The notes under the pieces are model-generated. The model was not told the origin of the DNA. It saw nothing but the letters and a program-made list of their open reading frames with translations, and did not search any database. A stretch of DNA of 64,000 nt from Dryococelus australis (Eukaryota; Arthropoda; Insecta; Phasmatodea; Phasmatidae): positions 227,274,924-227,338,923 of the forward strand of contig CM056993.1 in the NCBI GenBank assembly GCA_029891345.1, read 5' to 3'. The translations under genes were made by a program, and so were the position numbers. Of the stretch, positions 49,701-61,357 are shown piece after piece. Position 1 is the first letter of the stretch, and each line of letters opens with the position of its first letter.

Positions 49701-50410
49701 GATAAGGGGCGAAGTCATCATCATATATTATACCCACTTTGTAGGAGTGCATCACTGGGAGTGCTTTGCTTCGAAAGTAGAAGGTTTTTCTGTAGTGCCA
49801 TCCTCTGCCATGAGGGATTTCAAGTACTTACCCACTACGGTAACTAAAACTCTAACTGGTCAGGGTGATGCCATTATTAAGTTTAATAGAGCGACCTTAC
49901 ACCTCTGGAAAAAATGAGGAAAATCTGCATCACTGTTAAGTCTATCATTAAGTGTGCGTGCATCATTTAGTCTTCCCGTGAACTCCGTAGCCAATAGCTG
50001 ATATGTCAGGTCTGGCAAAGCATCCACGGAGGCTGGGGAATCAGAAAATGAATTATTTTTTGGCTATGTTGGCGATAAATCTCTACTCGACTCGAAACAT
50101 GGTTGTTAAGTGGACTCTCCGAATCACAAGAATTTTCAGAGTCTGATAGAAATAAGTCATTCAAAAATCAACTTGTCATGTTTGGGGGAAGCAAACACAT
50201 TTCGATCTTTTGTTTTAAATTATCTCTCCATGAGTGAATTTGTACTCCAATTGCTTAAGTATAGATCATCCTCCAAGAGATTAACTCGTGTTTGCTTAGG
50301 CGCAGGGACACTGTCTCGACAGCTTGCTGTAGACTGTCTTTGCATCTGCGATTCAGAATCTGAATCGCTTACATAAAGATCTTCAAGCAAAATGTCAATA
50401 CTTTGTCACT
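46723..50410 (-). pseudogene. protein-primed type-B DNA polymerase relic (Maverick/adintovirus-like)
   Basis: Minus-strand pieces line up in the order of a protein-primed PolB of the Maverick/Polinton and adintovirus class, over about 1,230 codons. N-terminal acidic stretch near 50,390; GSGWSLQIL-type N-domain near 49,650; HFVCIRNLSWLV and a C-x2-C zinc-binding region (49,100-49,210); Exo I with D-V-E near 48,960; Exo II LRFIDSFQFM near 48,375; KRKGVFPFDF and LPPKDVF (48,150-48,260); an LLADV Exo III-like word near 48,045; polymerase motif A FDVSGLY near 47,776; motif B KLMHNSIYAK near 47,340; and KDECHGRITAHFVGL near 46,930. At motif C, where YxDTD is expected, the sequence has YSVACDD (about 47,060), so the catalytic acids are lost. 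Many frameshifts and stops break the frame. This is an old integrated copy, either virus-derived or from a giant transposon. Confidence 0.88.
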
Positions 50411-51329
50411 TATGCTCACAGATTTTAACTAACTAAGGTGCTCTTTTGTTTCACCGATATAATAGTTACAACACCACAATAAATTAAACTGAAAGTGCCT
50501 TGTCATTTTGAATACCGAAAAAATTAATCCCACTTTATTCCCTCAGCATGACATAGTTGAAATTAATCCTACAGTACTAACATTAATGAATACATTCTTT
50601 AATATAAATAAACCATATTTGACTGAAGTTCTGTTTGTTTGGGAAAAACAGAAGTGAGAGATGCGTGTTTCTACACAACATATGGCTGATGAGGGTTTCT
50701 AAAGGCTCATGGAGAAAGCCAGCTAGTGAATGGCAAAGAATTGGGTGCGTGGGGAGAGAGAGCAAAAGTCAGGTATCAAGAGCTGATGAGGCTGCGCACA
50801 CGTAGTCAAAGCAGTCTACAATGCGGACAAAAAATTAGACTGAGTGCCCGGGCAGGATTATAGGCCGCGCATGGACGAGAGAATGAAAAAATATTTCAGT
50901 AAATTGTCACTGTCTGCACTGTGTGCCACCATCCAGACACACTCCCCTTTCCCCACCCTGCCCGATAACTCCCTTTCTCCTGCTAATGCTCATCATGCAG
51001 AGCCTGGTGTCGCCTGTACACATTTACGCCAGTAGGAGGAAGAGTCGTTGGTTTTCCTCCATCCCGCCTCTCTGAGAACTTTAGTCCGTGACATAAATTC
51101 CCCGTCTGCACATCGCCTCTACATTACACAATGATTCGCGACGTGAGTCACCTCTCCTATCTTTCACATATTTTGCATTTGGAGCAAGCAGACTTCATTT
51201 ACAATCTTGAAATCTAAAGTCATGCTATTGCATTGGAATTTAAGCCCAGTTTTGAAAACATTACATCTTAAATATGCTTTTAAAAAAATTATGTGAGTTA
51301 TTCGACACTAAAACTTCGGTACAACATAA
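50411..51329. other. no recognised gene; GC-richer block 50750-51110
   Basis: Lies upstream of the polymerase relic. The GC-richer block has short chance frames only. No promoter could be assigned. Confidence 0.35.
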
Positions 51330-51500
51330 AAAGTTTTTTACATTTTACACTATCAAAAATACGTTCTAGGGTACATTGTAAAAAAATTGTTTACACCATC
51401 AAAAATATGATCCAGACTACAGCGTTAAAAAATTGTTTACAGTATCAAGAATACACTCTAGGGTACACCATAAAAATTGTTTACACTATCAAAACATTTT
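51330..51500. repeat. tandem repeat, about 46-bp unit, four units
   Basis: TTGTTTACACTATCAAAAAT, then ACGTTCTAGGGTACA. Unit starts at about 51342, 51387, 51433 and 51477 are 44-46 bp apart. The 70-codon frame across it is a by-product. Confidence 0.85.
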
Positions 51501-51687
51501 TATAAATTTAATAACGAATATTGTCTAAACATTTCAGCAAGGGAGTATCACTCTATATTAATAATAATACTAACTAAACAAACACTCTTTAAACAAACAT
51601 TTACCCTGTAAAATTAACTAAAATTTTATTTAAATCATTACAACTCTTTACCACTTCAATGAATTTTTATAAATTTCATCAACTCGT

Positions 51688-52240
51688 CTAGAACACTTTA
51701 TTGAAATGCCTTTCCCCTCCACTCATACTCGCAGTCATGCACCTATTTTGAAAATTTTTCCCAGTGTACTTGGTATTATATTCTATGTGGTTTTAACATA
51801 ATTTTGCTAGTATTTGACAGTGTAGAGAAGGCCTCTGTCTGTGATATTGTCATGCCTTCTGTCTATTGTAAGAACAATAGTGCTTACTGAGCATCTACTT
51901 CTAAACTCCATTAAATTCCTCTCAGATATACATCAACAACCTACCTAGAATATTTTGTTGAAGCACCTTGCACTCATACTCACAGTCTTGCACATATTTT
52001 GAAAGTTTTTCTCAAAATACTTGGTATAATATTCTAGATGATTTAAACATATTTTGCAAGTACTTAACAGTGTAGAGAACAATGTGGTCTGTGATATTGA
52101 CATTCCTTCTGTATATTGTAAGAACAATAGCAGTTACCAACCATTTCCTTCTAAACGCCATTAAACTCCTCTCAAATATACATCAGCAACCCACCTAGAA
52201 TTTTTTATTGAAATACCTTTCCCCAAACCACCCCATCACA
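51688..52240. repeat. tandem duplication, about 253-bp unit
   Basis: CCTAGAATATTTTGTTGAAG starts at about 51688, 51944 and 52194. Two full units, both including CACTCATACTCRCAGTC and TATTGTAAGAACAATAG, are followed by the start of a third. Confidence 0.85.
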
Positions 52241-52804
52241 CACAAGAAAAGATTTCATTCAATAGAAGTACTCAAGGTTTATTAATCGATCACTCAAATA
52301 TTCATCACCAAACAACTATCTCAGAATGAGCTTGGGAGCTGAGGTTTTCTACCTTCCCCTCATGCTAGACATATGTGGCATAGTTCTCCCCTTTTTTAGC
52401 TGTTCAATGTTTCATACATTTGTTATAACCAAAACCCACCCTTGAAATCTCTTAAACTGCTTAAAATTCTTTAAAAAAATATAAATAATAATATATTGCA
52501 AATTTTCATTTAATTTCTTGGAAGTTTGGACAATTTGTTAACATATTTTAGCAAAATTTCTAAAAACTAATTCATGTTGTAAAGAGTTGTAATTATTTTA
52601 ATATAATTGCATTCAAAATGTCAATGCCTGTTTTAAAAGTTAAATGATTTAATAAAATATTCAATGAATTTAAGATAACTTGAATAGATGTGATAAGAAA
52701 GTTAATCAGTTTAAATTAATTTTAATGTTTTAACATATTCATACAAAAGTTTAAGCAAGTTTTACTCAAATTTTTAAGAAATCGCGAAGAAAGTGTGTGA
52801 TGGG
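52241..52804. other. AT-rich, no recognised feature
   Basis: No gene or repeat could be supported here. Confidence 0.4.
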
Positions 52805-53040
52805 CAGGACCACATCTTCCCACACCCTTGAATTATCATTAATTAACACTAATAAACTATTTAATCGAATATGGTACCACATCACCATTCGCCCTAGAAT
52901 TATCATTAACACTAATAAACAATTTAATAAAATGGTAGGATCACATCGCCACACACCCTCGAATAATCATTAATTAACAGTAATAAACTATTTAATCGAA
53001 TGGCGGACCACGTCGCCACATGTCTGCGAATAATTACTGG
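52805..53040. repeat. tandem repeat, about 66-bp unit, four units
   Basis: GAATTATCATTAATTAACAC, then TAATAAACTATTTAATCGAATGG and CCACATCGCCACACACCCTC. Unit starts at about 52830, 52898, 52961 and 53028. Confidence 0.85.
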
Positions 53041-53443
53041 TTGAAAAAAAAAACATTTTTTATTAAATTCTAAAAAAAAAGTTTTATCACATTTCGAATA
53101 AATTTTATGATATATTCATTCAAATTGTATATGATTTGCTGTGAAAGTTAATGAAATTCCTTTAAAGTTTGAAAGATTTCTTATAAAAGTTAATGATTTT
53201 AAGCCAATTCAAATTGTAACGATTTTCCGAAAAAGTGGTAAAAGTTACTAAACGATTAGACAAATATGCGAAAAATTTTCCTAAAAATATTAACAAAATA
53301 CAGCAAAAGAATTTTAAAGCCCTAAAGATTTTATGTACTTACATAAAGTCTAGTATCGAAGCTGATAGGCCTGGAACTATACCTGAACCCAAGGGCATGC
53401 TGGTTGAGCACTAGCCCACTCCGCAAAGTGAGCACCAGTGTCC
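53041..53443. other. AT-rich, no recognised feature
   Basis: No gene or repeat could be supported here. Confidence 0.35.
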
Positions 53444-53746
53444 CTAACCCAGCAAGCAACTGTATTCCCCAGCATGCGATAAGCTACCAGTGGGTCTGAA
53501 GGTAAGATCCACCGGTTCCTTGACCCTCATTGCAGAAGAGTAAGGCAGAGCTAAGCTACCAGGGGGCAGGCGACTGACGTCCTTGAACAAAACATTTCCA
53601 GGCAGGCAGTTACTAGCATCACAGACCAACTTACAAGATGTACGTGAACTGGAGGCGAGATGTTGACCCCATGAAGTCAGAGCAGCAAATGATGTGCTGT
53701 GGGCTGGAACCCCTATTAAAACCCCACCACTCTCTGTTGAAGGCAA
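53444..53746 (-). other. unrecognised 100-codon frame
   Basis: A minus-strand frame in an isolated GC-richer block. The product begins MPSTESGGVLIGVPAHSTSF and is serine- and leucine-rich with scattered cysteines. No family recognised. It is on the same strand as the polymerase relic, but nothing else links the two. It may be a gene fragment of the same integrated element, part of a retroelement, or chance. Confidence 0.2.
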
Positions 53747-54254
53747 ATTTTAAATTTCGTAATTCACTTTCAAAGTACATTAAACTAATAGTTTACATAT
53801 TTGCGACATTTTAAACTAAATTTTATGCAAATTTAATGTAATTAAAAGTATTTAACACATTTTTCTGAATTTTGGCATGTATATGTGTGAATATGTGTAG
53901 CTATTCAGTTTTATGCGATTAGATTCGAATTAAGTTCTTATTAAACGATGTTGTATACAAACAATTCTAATTCCAATACGAACTTATGAATTACAAGGTG
54001 TTTGTAACCTTTATTAAATACTATGATTCAACACCATTTACGCCCTCTCATGTATGTGAGCAAACAATTATCAAGATATTGTAAACATTTCAATTACATA
54101 TCTCGTTCATTAATCCTCATATGTAATACAATTACTAACTTACAAAGAAACTAATATCATACATGACCTAGCCAGCACTCGCACCCAGAACTATAGATTA
54201 CAATAATACCTTATCTGGGAGACGAACCCAGAAACTAATGTATATTAACCATGA

Positions 54255-54320
54255 ATTATCCAGGATTCGAACCCAGAGCCTCATTGCATAATCTGATTTC
54301 TCTACGGAGGCTGGTGAAAG
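54255..54320 (-). repeat. tRNA-like 3' half
   Basis: The minus strand reads CAGATTATGCAATGAGGCTC, then TGGGTTCGAATCCTGG: an excellent B box after an anticodon-arm-like segment. No 5' half folds with it, so it is probably a SINE fragment. Confidence 0.45.
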
Positions 54321-54684
54321 AATAAAATTTTTTTTGGCTATTTATGGTGTCTTGTAAAATATTAAGGTTTTTTAGCCAACATGTTTGCCATGAGACAAGT
54401 CTTACGTTGAATAGTATTTAACCTGAACTAATAGTCTGTTATCTCTTTTTTTTCCCTCTTTACTTTTTCATTAAAACATATTTGATAGCAACCAGACATT
54501 TTTTAATGAATATTTCTGTTGAGACAATTTTTTTTTTCCATTTCTTAGGAAAACAAGCACGCCTTTTTATTACAATGGATAGGCTAAATAAAAATAGTAA
54601 ATATTCATTTCACAAGATCAATTTATTGACTATATATACACACAAACACAAAATTAAATATTTCAAAAGTATATACACAGCATT

Positions 54685-54950
54685 AAACAAGCAAATACAG
54701 GTTTCTCCAAAAAAAATTATATACAACATTTTAACACTAGCAAGTACAGGACATCATATATCATATTAGACAACTATAAAAAAAATACAGGTAGATCCAA
54801 AAATGTATGTACTATGTTTTAACACTAGCAAATACAGCTTGCTCCAAAACACATAAACAAGTACAGGATGTCACAAAACATTGAACAAATTTAAGTACAA
54901 CATTTTAACACTACCAGATACAGGTTGATTCGAAAATATAAACATTTTTC
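54685..54950. repeat. tandem repeat, about 87-bp unit, three units
   Basis: TTTTAACACTAGCAARTACAGG recurs with spacing 88 and 86 bp (cores at 54731, 54819 and 54905). Between cores are GGTTTCTCCAAAAAA-like words. Confidence 0.8.
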
Positions 54951-55440
54951 TTTAAAAAACAAATATTTTTATAAACTGTTATCAACTTCTGTAAATAATG
55001 TTCTCGTGCAATTTCATAACAGATTTCCAGATCAACTTCTTGAACTCTGCTTTCAGGGAGGCAGCATTTCTTACGCCCTGGCTTTAACCTGTCTCTACAC
55101 AAACATTTTTACAATTAGGAGCATGTAAAACAATGCTTTCAACCACATGTGGATATGCTTCAACATAATGTGAGTGTACACCTTCAATAGTAGATGGAAG
55201 AGGTGTGGTTGCAGTTATATAAAACATGGGATATTTCTTACTATCATTGTAATGAATTATTTTGTGGCTATTTTCATCTCTTAGAGGAAAATAAAGTACT
55301 TTAAAATGAAAAATATTGTTCCAAGTCTTTGTAAATTCACAAAAAAGTCCAGTACACCCTAGCATGTAAGTTACATTAGATTTTCCTGGTTTAACACTGG
55401 CATAATCATTTGTAGGATGAAAATAGGTCATGTTACTCAT
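54951..55440 (-). other. unrecognised frame, 118 codons plus frameshifted extension
   Basis: The main open part is 55084-55440 from ATG 55440. The product has no signal peptide and carries scattered cysteines (LGCTGLFCEF; APNCKNVC near its end). A second frame (54911-55102) overlaps its end and may continue it after a shift. No family recognised. It shares strand with the polymerase relic 4.5 kb downstream and the cysteine-rich frames upstream, so it may be cargo of the same element. Decay level is unknown. Confidence 0.3.
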
Positions 55441-56433
55441 TTGCTATTCAACACGCGACTGAGAACAATTAGCAAGGAACTATCTATGTAAATTGATAAA
55501 TTCATTCTCTAAATTTGAAATTGAAAGGTGTTTGAGGGTTAAATATTAATTTGCTAATTTTATTGCTCTATGCACTAAAATTTTGATGAATCACACCCAG
55601 TATGAGCCATGTAACCAAACTTGTTTTTACTATAATGATATAAAGTATTAATATTATTATCACATTTTTCGAAATATTGATACAGTAATACATTGTCTGT
55701 AATATAAATGAGATGTTTAAAATATTTTCTTCCTCACAAAATTTTGTTTTAAACTTTTTAGCATTTAAGCCTACACTTGCGATCTACTATGTGAGGTCTG
55801 TACTGGTTTACAAGACATTTAGAACTATTGCAGTTAGTTAAAGTGGAATCATAACTAGTTGGTTTATTATGTGGTGCCAAAGTTTGAGAGAAATACGTAC
55901 ATTATAATGAATGTCTGACATACATTTTGTTAACAACAAAATGGGAATATGCTAAACTATAAGTTACAGAATACTAACTTTTATTTTAGAATGCATACTT
56001 GTATTTAAGCGAGAACATTATTCTGCCTTTGCCACTTCACACACCCATAAATTACACATGGACAGGAAAGCTAATCGTCTTTGTTGAAAATAAAGTTGTG
56101 GATGTCCTTATTGCAGGTCTCCTTCCAATGAGCAGTGATTCCCTAATGGGCTCTGATGAGTTGGTAGGCGATTACTCCATGTCCACGCTCCTCTTCAATA
56201 TCCTCGCTAAGACTGGTAATTGTCAACTCTTCTAACGTGGTTGGTAAATCACTGTTGGGGTGAAGATATCTCACAGCACAATCATTGAGTGCTATTCCTT
56301 CACCAAAGTGAATGCCGGGACTGTTATCGAAAGTTTAGCACCAATCTTCTATTGTTGCAGAACCATTTGCAACGTATTGTTGCAGTACCATCATACGGTT
56401 TACAGAAAACTTTTCTTTATCCTATTTGTAGGA
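55441..56433. other. no recognised gene
   Basis: AT-rich. The plus-strand 78-codon frame at 55999-56235 has no recognised product. Confidence 0.3.
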
Positions 56434-56990
56434 CTATGCATACATCTGCAGGGTCGAAGATTCTAGCCATGAATAACGATTTAATACTGAACCCTCTCCT
56501 TTATATAGCTGTTGTTTCATTACTTTTTCTAATTTTGAACTGTTCTTGCTTAGCCAAAATTTACAATTCCGTATGCCACAGGGAGTAGCAATTTCTTGGT
56601 CACCAATGTATGTAAAATGTTGCTTGTTGTTACATTTTTGTGTCCAAACTGTAGTAAGAGAGCAGCAACTACATTCCTTCTGCATTATGTATTTGATTTT
56701 CTTGTAGGGCATGTGTTTCATTATGTATCCACTTTGAACTTCGAATTCCAGTAGACCATCATTACAAGGTAACTTGCTGTCAAGACATAAATTATATAAA
56801 GGACAATAATTTCGCCTATAACATACATCGAAAACTTTTAAACTATAATTAGGACTAATTAACAAGAAATGCCAATGTTCACCTCCATTGCACATCTATA
56901 TCTGTAGTGGACCATCTTAATATTCAATTCGAAACCACACTCACCTATATCCTGGAGTAACACTGGCACAAGGAAATGCTGAGTCGAACT
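56434..56990 (-). other. cysteine-rich unrecognised frame, copy 1
   Basis: The open part is 56434-56895 (153 codons, MCNGGEHWHF start), but similarity to the second copy continues upstream of this ATG to about 56990, so the real start is probably further 5'. The product has 13 cysteines, including NYCPLYNLC, KECSCC and TPCGIRNC, and the words LDSKLPCNDG and TTVWTQKCNNKQH. There is no obvious membrane segment. No family recognised; a structural or secreted protein of a virus-like element is only a guess. It is one of the longest unbroken frames in this block. Confidence 0.4.
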
Positions 56991-57049
56991 TCTCCATAAC
57001 TGAAGCTCCTGTCTACGATTCTCTCTCTTTGTATAGTTAAATTTTCTTC

Positions 57050-57600
57050 CATTTTGAGATAATAAGAGTTCTTTAATGTTAACTTGGTTAAAACAAATTT
57101 ACAGACACAAACATTGTTGTTTCAAACCTCACAGTCTTACATTCTACAAGGTGATCTTTGAAGCCTGCTACTGCCTTGCATTTGCATGATGTGTTCCTTA
57201 TTATTACATGTTTCAGTCCATAGGGTGGGATTGCCGTAAAACTATCTAATCAATTTATATTTTATTTGATGAAAACATGGTTCCTTGGTTATTTCTTCAC
57301 TTCCATTTTTAAAATGCAGGTCCCAAGAAGAACAGGGTAATTTGCTATCAGGTCGCATATTAAAAACCAGACAGTCTTCTTCTTCATAACACAATACTCT
57401 TTCTGTATACATGGTTCCTCCAAAACTTTATTCAAAATTCCTGTGTTCATCTCCGTTGCACATCTGTATTTGGAAATATATGTTTTCTAGACACTGGAAC
57501 CATACTTTCTTGTATCCTCGAGTAAAACTGAAGTATGTCTTTTCTGGGTTGAAGAAATTAATATCTTTACACATAGGTAGGATGCTAACACAAATATTCT
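57050..57600 (-). pseudogene. cysteine-rich unrecognised frame, copy 2 (broken)
   Basis: The same succession of words as copy 1 appears about 570 bp further upstream on the same strand: MCNGDEHRNF from ATG 57463, then DSKLPC, KIKY and TETCNNK. Stops and shifts lie between them. Upstream of the ATG both copies also share a tyrosine/arginine-containing segment (about 56,960 and 57,530). So the gene was duplicated in tandem, and this copy has decayed further. Confidence 0.45.
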
Positions 57601-58100
57601 CTTAAAGCTTTGCTTTTGCATTGTGGCAGAACATTTTTTCTAACAGTGTTTGGTATCATAGCATTTGGTTATGGAATTAATAGTTGAACTGTCGTGATAT
57701 CTTTTAATATTTATGTCTTAAACATTTTTAAAATTTCCTTCTGCATTTTTCCAAGCACATTATACAGGATAGTCTTCGAGCAGTGCATCATTTACATAAT
57801 GGAAACACTCTTCATAATCTATGACACCAGAAACATTATTTTAACTTGAGGCTTTAAAGTATAACAAGGTCTGGGGGATTTCAAGCATAGTACTTTAGAG
57901 TCATTCTCATCGGTCGCATAAGAAATAGCAAGCTCCTTGATTACAAAGGAATTGTCTTGATAGTTTTCGAAATCCTGCATGTAGCACATCATTTTTATAT
58001 TATTTCTTTTTTATGCTCTCAAATTATACACTATGTACAAAAAGTTTCAACTTAGTTTTATTTATAAGATTATAATATAATAATATATTTATAATCCATT
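57601..58100 (-). other. possible further decayed coding sequence
   Basis: The minus strand contains stretches that read as ordinary protein between stops (for example ISYATDENDSKVLCL near 57,900). This suggests that copy 2 once extended upstream or followed another gene. No family recognised. Confidence 0.2.
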
Positions 58101-58158
58101 TCATCGACTCCGGAATTGTCCTTTACTACATTTGAAGTAACTGTAGAGCTTCAAATAG

Positions 58159-58557
58159 CTACTCCAGTCTTCGCGACATACAATCCCTCCGCATATGCTG
58201 TAAGTTATTATCATTAACAAAGGCAGGCATGCCATAAGGACAGTCTTCGCATGGAAAATACGATGTGATATCCTCATCAGCTTGTAAATGTTCAGCAAGG
58301 AATGGATAAATTAGTTTTATTTCATGTCCCACAAAAGAAAATATAAATTCTTCCCGCTGCACTCGCATTTGGGAACACTCTAAACTCAATAACGTTTTTG
58401 CTTTCCCATATGCTAAAATCGCATTGAATACTTTAACACATTCTGCATCACAATTGTCACAGTAGTGACCTTGATGCATTGTACCTGTTGCAGATTGTAG
58501 CAACGATGTAATCCCCTGTTGATACTGTGTTGTTGATCTAGATGATATAGAAGGCAT
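58159..58557 (-). other. unrecognised 132-codon cysteine-containing frame
   Basis: Starts at ATG 58557 (MPSISSRSTTQYQQG). It has CDNCDAEC in the first half and CEDCPYG plus HMRRDC in the second, a pattern compatible with metal binding. No signal peptide. A conserved family was not recognised. It shares strand and spacing with the downstream cysteine-rich pair, which supports a common origin, but that is inference. Confidence 0.35.
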
Positions 58558-58599
58558 CTGGAGTTGTAGTAGATACTTAGCATTTTTGTAGACATGGTG

Positions 58600-59639
58600 A
58601 TCTCCTGGTGTCGTTTTCGATGTAAATGCCTGTCATGGTTTTAGATGTCTAGCATCGTTCTTGGTGTAGATGCCTAAATCTCATTACTACTAATGCAATT
58701 CATGCATACCCACTCGAAGTGAGCTTGGCAGTTGACGACTAAATACTGAGAAAAAATTAATTTATCTCACCTTATTTATTCAATGGATTCAAAATGGCTA
58801 CCAATTTCCTTTAAATTTTCTTACATTTTGACTTTTGGTAAAATAAGTCGAAATATCGGAAAAATTGGCAGATTTTCGTTTCGATAGCAGTCATTTCAAG
58901 ATGGTTCCGTGCTATTTCAGTAATTACTATCATGTCGAAATTTAGTATTTTTAAATAAAATAGGTTCAAATATATACACATTTTACAGTCGAAATTCTAG
59001 GTTGGGAAACTTACGGATAAATCTAAACGTAAAAATACTCACAAATATTTCAGACAGGTTGAATATGTTTACTATTTCCCTTAATTTCAAGACTTTTGGT
59101 ATTAATGTGAGTTTGTTTAATGCAAGTTTTCAATCATTGAAAAAAAAAAGGTTAACTTATGCATTGCTTAAATCTAATGATGTATGTTTTTCATTACTTA
59201 AAATATTTAGACAGTGAGAATATCTCTTGTATTTATGTAGGTATAAAATTAAACATGGGATAGTTTAAAGTTCAAAGTTATTATCAGTTTGCTGGAAACT
59301 GGGATAAATTTGCTGGAAACGGGAGAAGATTTATGTGATTAATATATAAAGTTTTTCTTGGAATGTTAATTCTGGGGAATACAATATTGAGTTATATTTA
59401 TCTTCAGGGAAATAAAATTTAATTGGTGGGACATGTTAATTTTAATTTCGCTGCATATAAGAGAGGCTATAGGTTGGAGAAAAAGATTTTACGATTCTTT
59501 AACACTAAAGCGAAAGTAAAAGTGTGCAGAGAAGAGGGCGGAGGGGAGTTAGCCAAGGTCAATTCAAAATCCGCTGACCCTAGGGGGCGTTTGGAAGTTG
59601 GAGAGTTCCCGAAGTAGAGGTCAAAAGACACATTTTCTG
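58600..59639. other. no recognised feature
   Basis: Near 58590-58670 the words GGTGTxGxTxTCGATGTAxATGCC recur twice in diverged form. The rest is AT-rich. Confidence 0.35.
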
Positions 59640-60080
59640 ACCTGCCTGGCCAAGGCAAGCAGGCAGCTCTCGAGATAACTGAAAATGCACCCTGGGTGTG
59701 TGTTGTGTGACCTTGAATCGACAGCAGTAGCGTAGTGCTTGGACAGGGCAGCTCTCGAGATGACCGAATAACGCATTCTGGGCTGGTGGTGCGTAGCCTT
59801 GGGCAAGTTTTGCAGATGAAAAATTGGATCTATAGCAGGGGTGCGTGGCTTTGGAAAAGATCTCTCATTACGGACGAAAATGCGCTCTGTGCTGGTGGTG
59901 TAGGGGAGCAGATGTGTAGCACTAGTCAGGTTTTTGTGGTGTTGGATCGATATCGGGGTGCATGGACAGGGCAGAGGTCCTTCTAGTCAGAAACGTGCTC
60001 TGGGGTGGATGAGTGTGGCCTTGGGTAGAAACTCTCTCTTTTCGCACAAAGATGTGGTCTGGTCTAGGGATGGGGGGAGG
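59640..60080. repeat. degenerate tandem repeat, about 85-110-bp unit
   Basis: CAGCTCTCGAGAT...CTGGGxTGxTGxTGxGTxxCCTTG recurs at about 59665, 59750, 59860 and 59970, with increasing divergence. All frames here on both strands are short and overlap. Confidence 0.6.
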
Positions 60081-61243
60081 GCAGCTGCAGGCAGGATCGA
60101 TGTGCACATTTCTTGCTGACCGGCGCCATGATAGTTCTTCGTAAACACTTGCCCATGGTAGACGTATACATCGCTCTCTCCTCTGAACCAGCTTTACTCA
60201 CATCACCGGGTGCGGCGCTCTTGCGGGTTTCTGTGCGACGGTCGAACGATCGGCAGTCAGTGGGCTTCACCTATTGTTTTATTATAAATTTTTTTTATAA
60301 ATTTTAATTGATTGGGAAAATACTATTTTTGTGTTAAACTGATAAAGTGTGTCGATTAATTAAAAATATTTTATAAGCATTTATGGTCTCACGTATGTTT
60401 ATGACCTCGGTCTACGTAAGTTGATAGCATTTTCCACTATTATTTCGTTAACCAGTGCGGTGAATTTCACAGACTTAGCAGAAATTCGTAGTATGTCCGT
60501 TATTTTAAATAATATTCCTTCGACCAAGTTGGTGAATTAAAAATTATTTATAGTACGTTTCTATAAAGTTTTGCAAAATATAAGCACTTTACGGGGTTGA
60601 GTATCCCTATGTTTCGACAGAAATTTGTGTTAAAAGTGAATTATTCTTGTAATGGTGAAACTTGCGTTAAATATCAGGGTGAGTTTTTTTTAACAAATTA
60701 TCGTTTCGTTGTCTGTCGTAGGACATAGTGTAATCAAGTCGTTAATAGTAGCTTGGTAGAGAAATAGGTTATGTAATTCGTTTAGTTAGTCGTATTCTGA
60801 GTTTTTGCCTCAATTTCAACTCGCCCGCAAGTTCCACATATCTCAAAGCATATAAGTTGGCGTGCATAATACACTGTAGTAATTCCTTGACTGACATCAC
60901 AGCCGGCCAGGAGTGTTTTGGGAGAGCTGCATGTGCGATTCCATTATGTGTTTTTCAGCTCAGTCTATAGTGAAATGTAGGCCGACGGACACACAGGTAT
61001 TTTTTGCTCTCAACACCTCCTTCAGCTTATAAGTCAATGTAAGTGGTATATCCAAGTCAGTGCTGCAGCGACATCCCGAGCGAATGGACATATATTAAAA
61101 TCACTGACTGTTAAAGGATTTCTATTTTACGAGTGTTATTAAATAAATTAACTTTTTAATAATCGTCGTTTAAAGTATGGATTCCATTTCAGAAGTTCCT
61201 CTAAAGGTGTTAACTACGGGATTCCCTAAGCTTTTATTGCGAT
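60081..61243. other. no recognised feature, some CpG
   Basis: Contains a CpG-containing patch at 60110-60260 and another at 60820-61090. A GTAAGT donor-like word occurs at 61039. It may be upstream of the candidate exon at 61244. Confidence 0.3.
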
Positions 61244-61357
61244 ATGTCGCCTGCCAAGCAGCGCTCGAAACGGCTTATGGAAGTCCACACATCCTATACT
61301 AACGTCATCAATTCACCATTCTCACAGGCAGATGGACATGTTTTGAAATCATGTAAG
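61244..61357 (+). other. candidate first coding exon (38 codons) with splice donor
   Basis: ATG at 61244 opens a frame starting MSPAKQRSKRLMEV, with a basic N terminus. The frame runs to a strong donor, TGTAAG/GTATGT, at 61358. Without splicing it would stop at 61390, only 48 codons. A GC-containing upstream region fits a gene start. No downstream exon was identified in the window and no family recognised. An ATG in a different frame at 61178 is the alternative start of a 41-codon frame. Confidence 0.25.
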
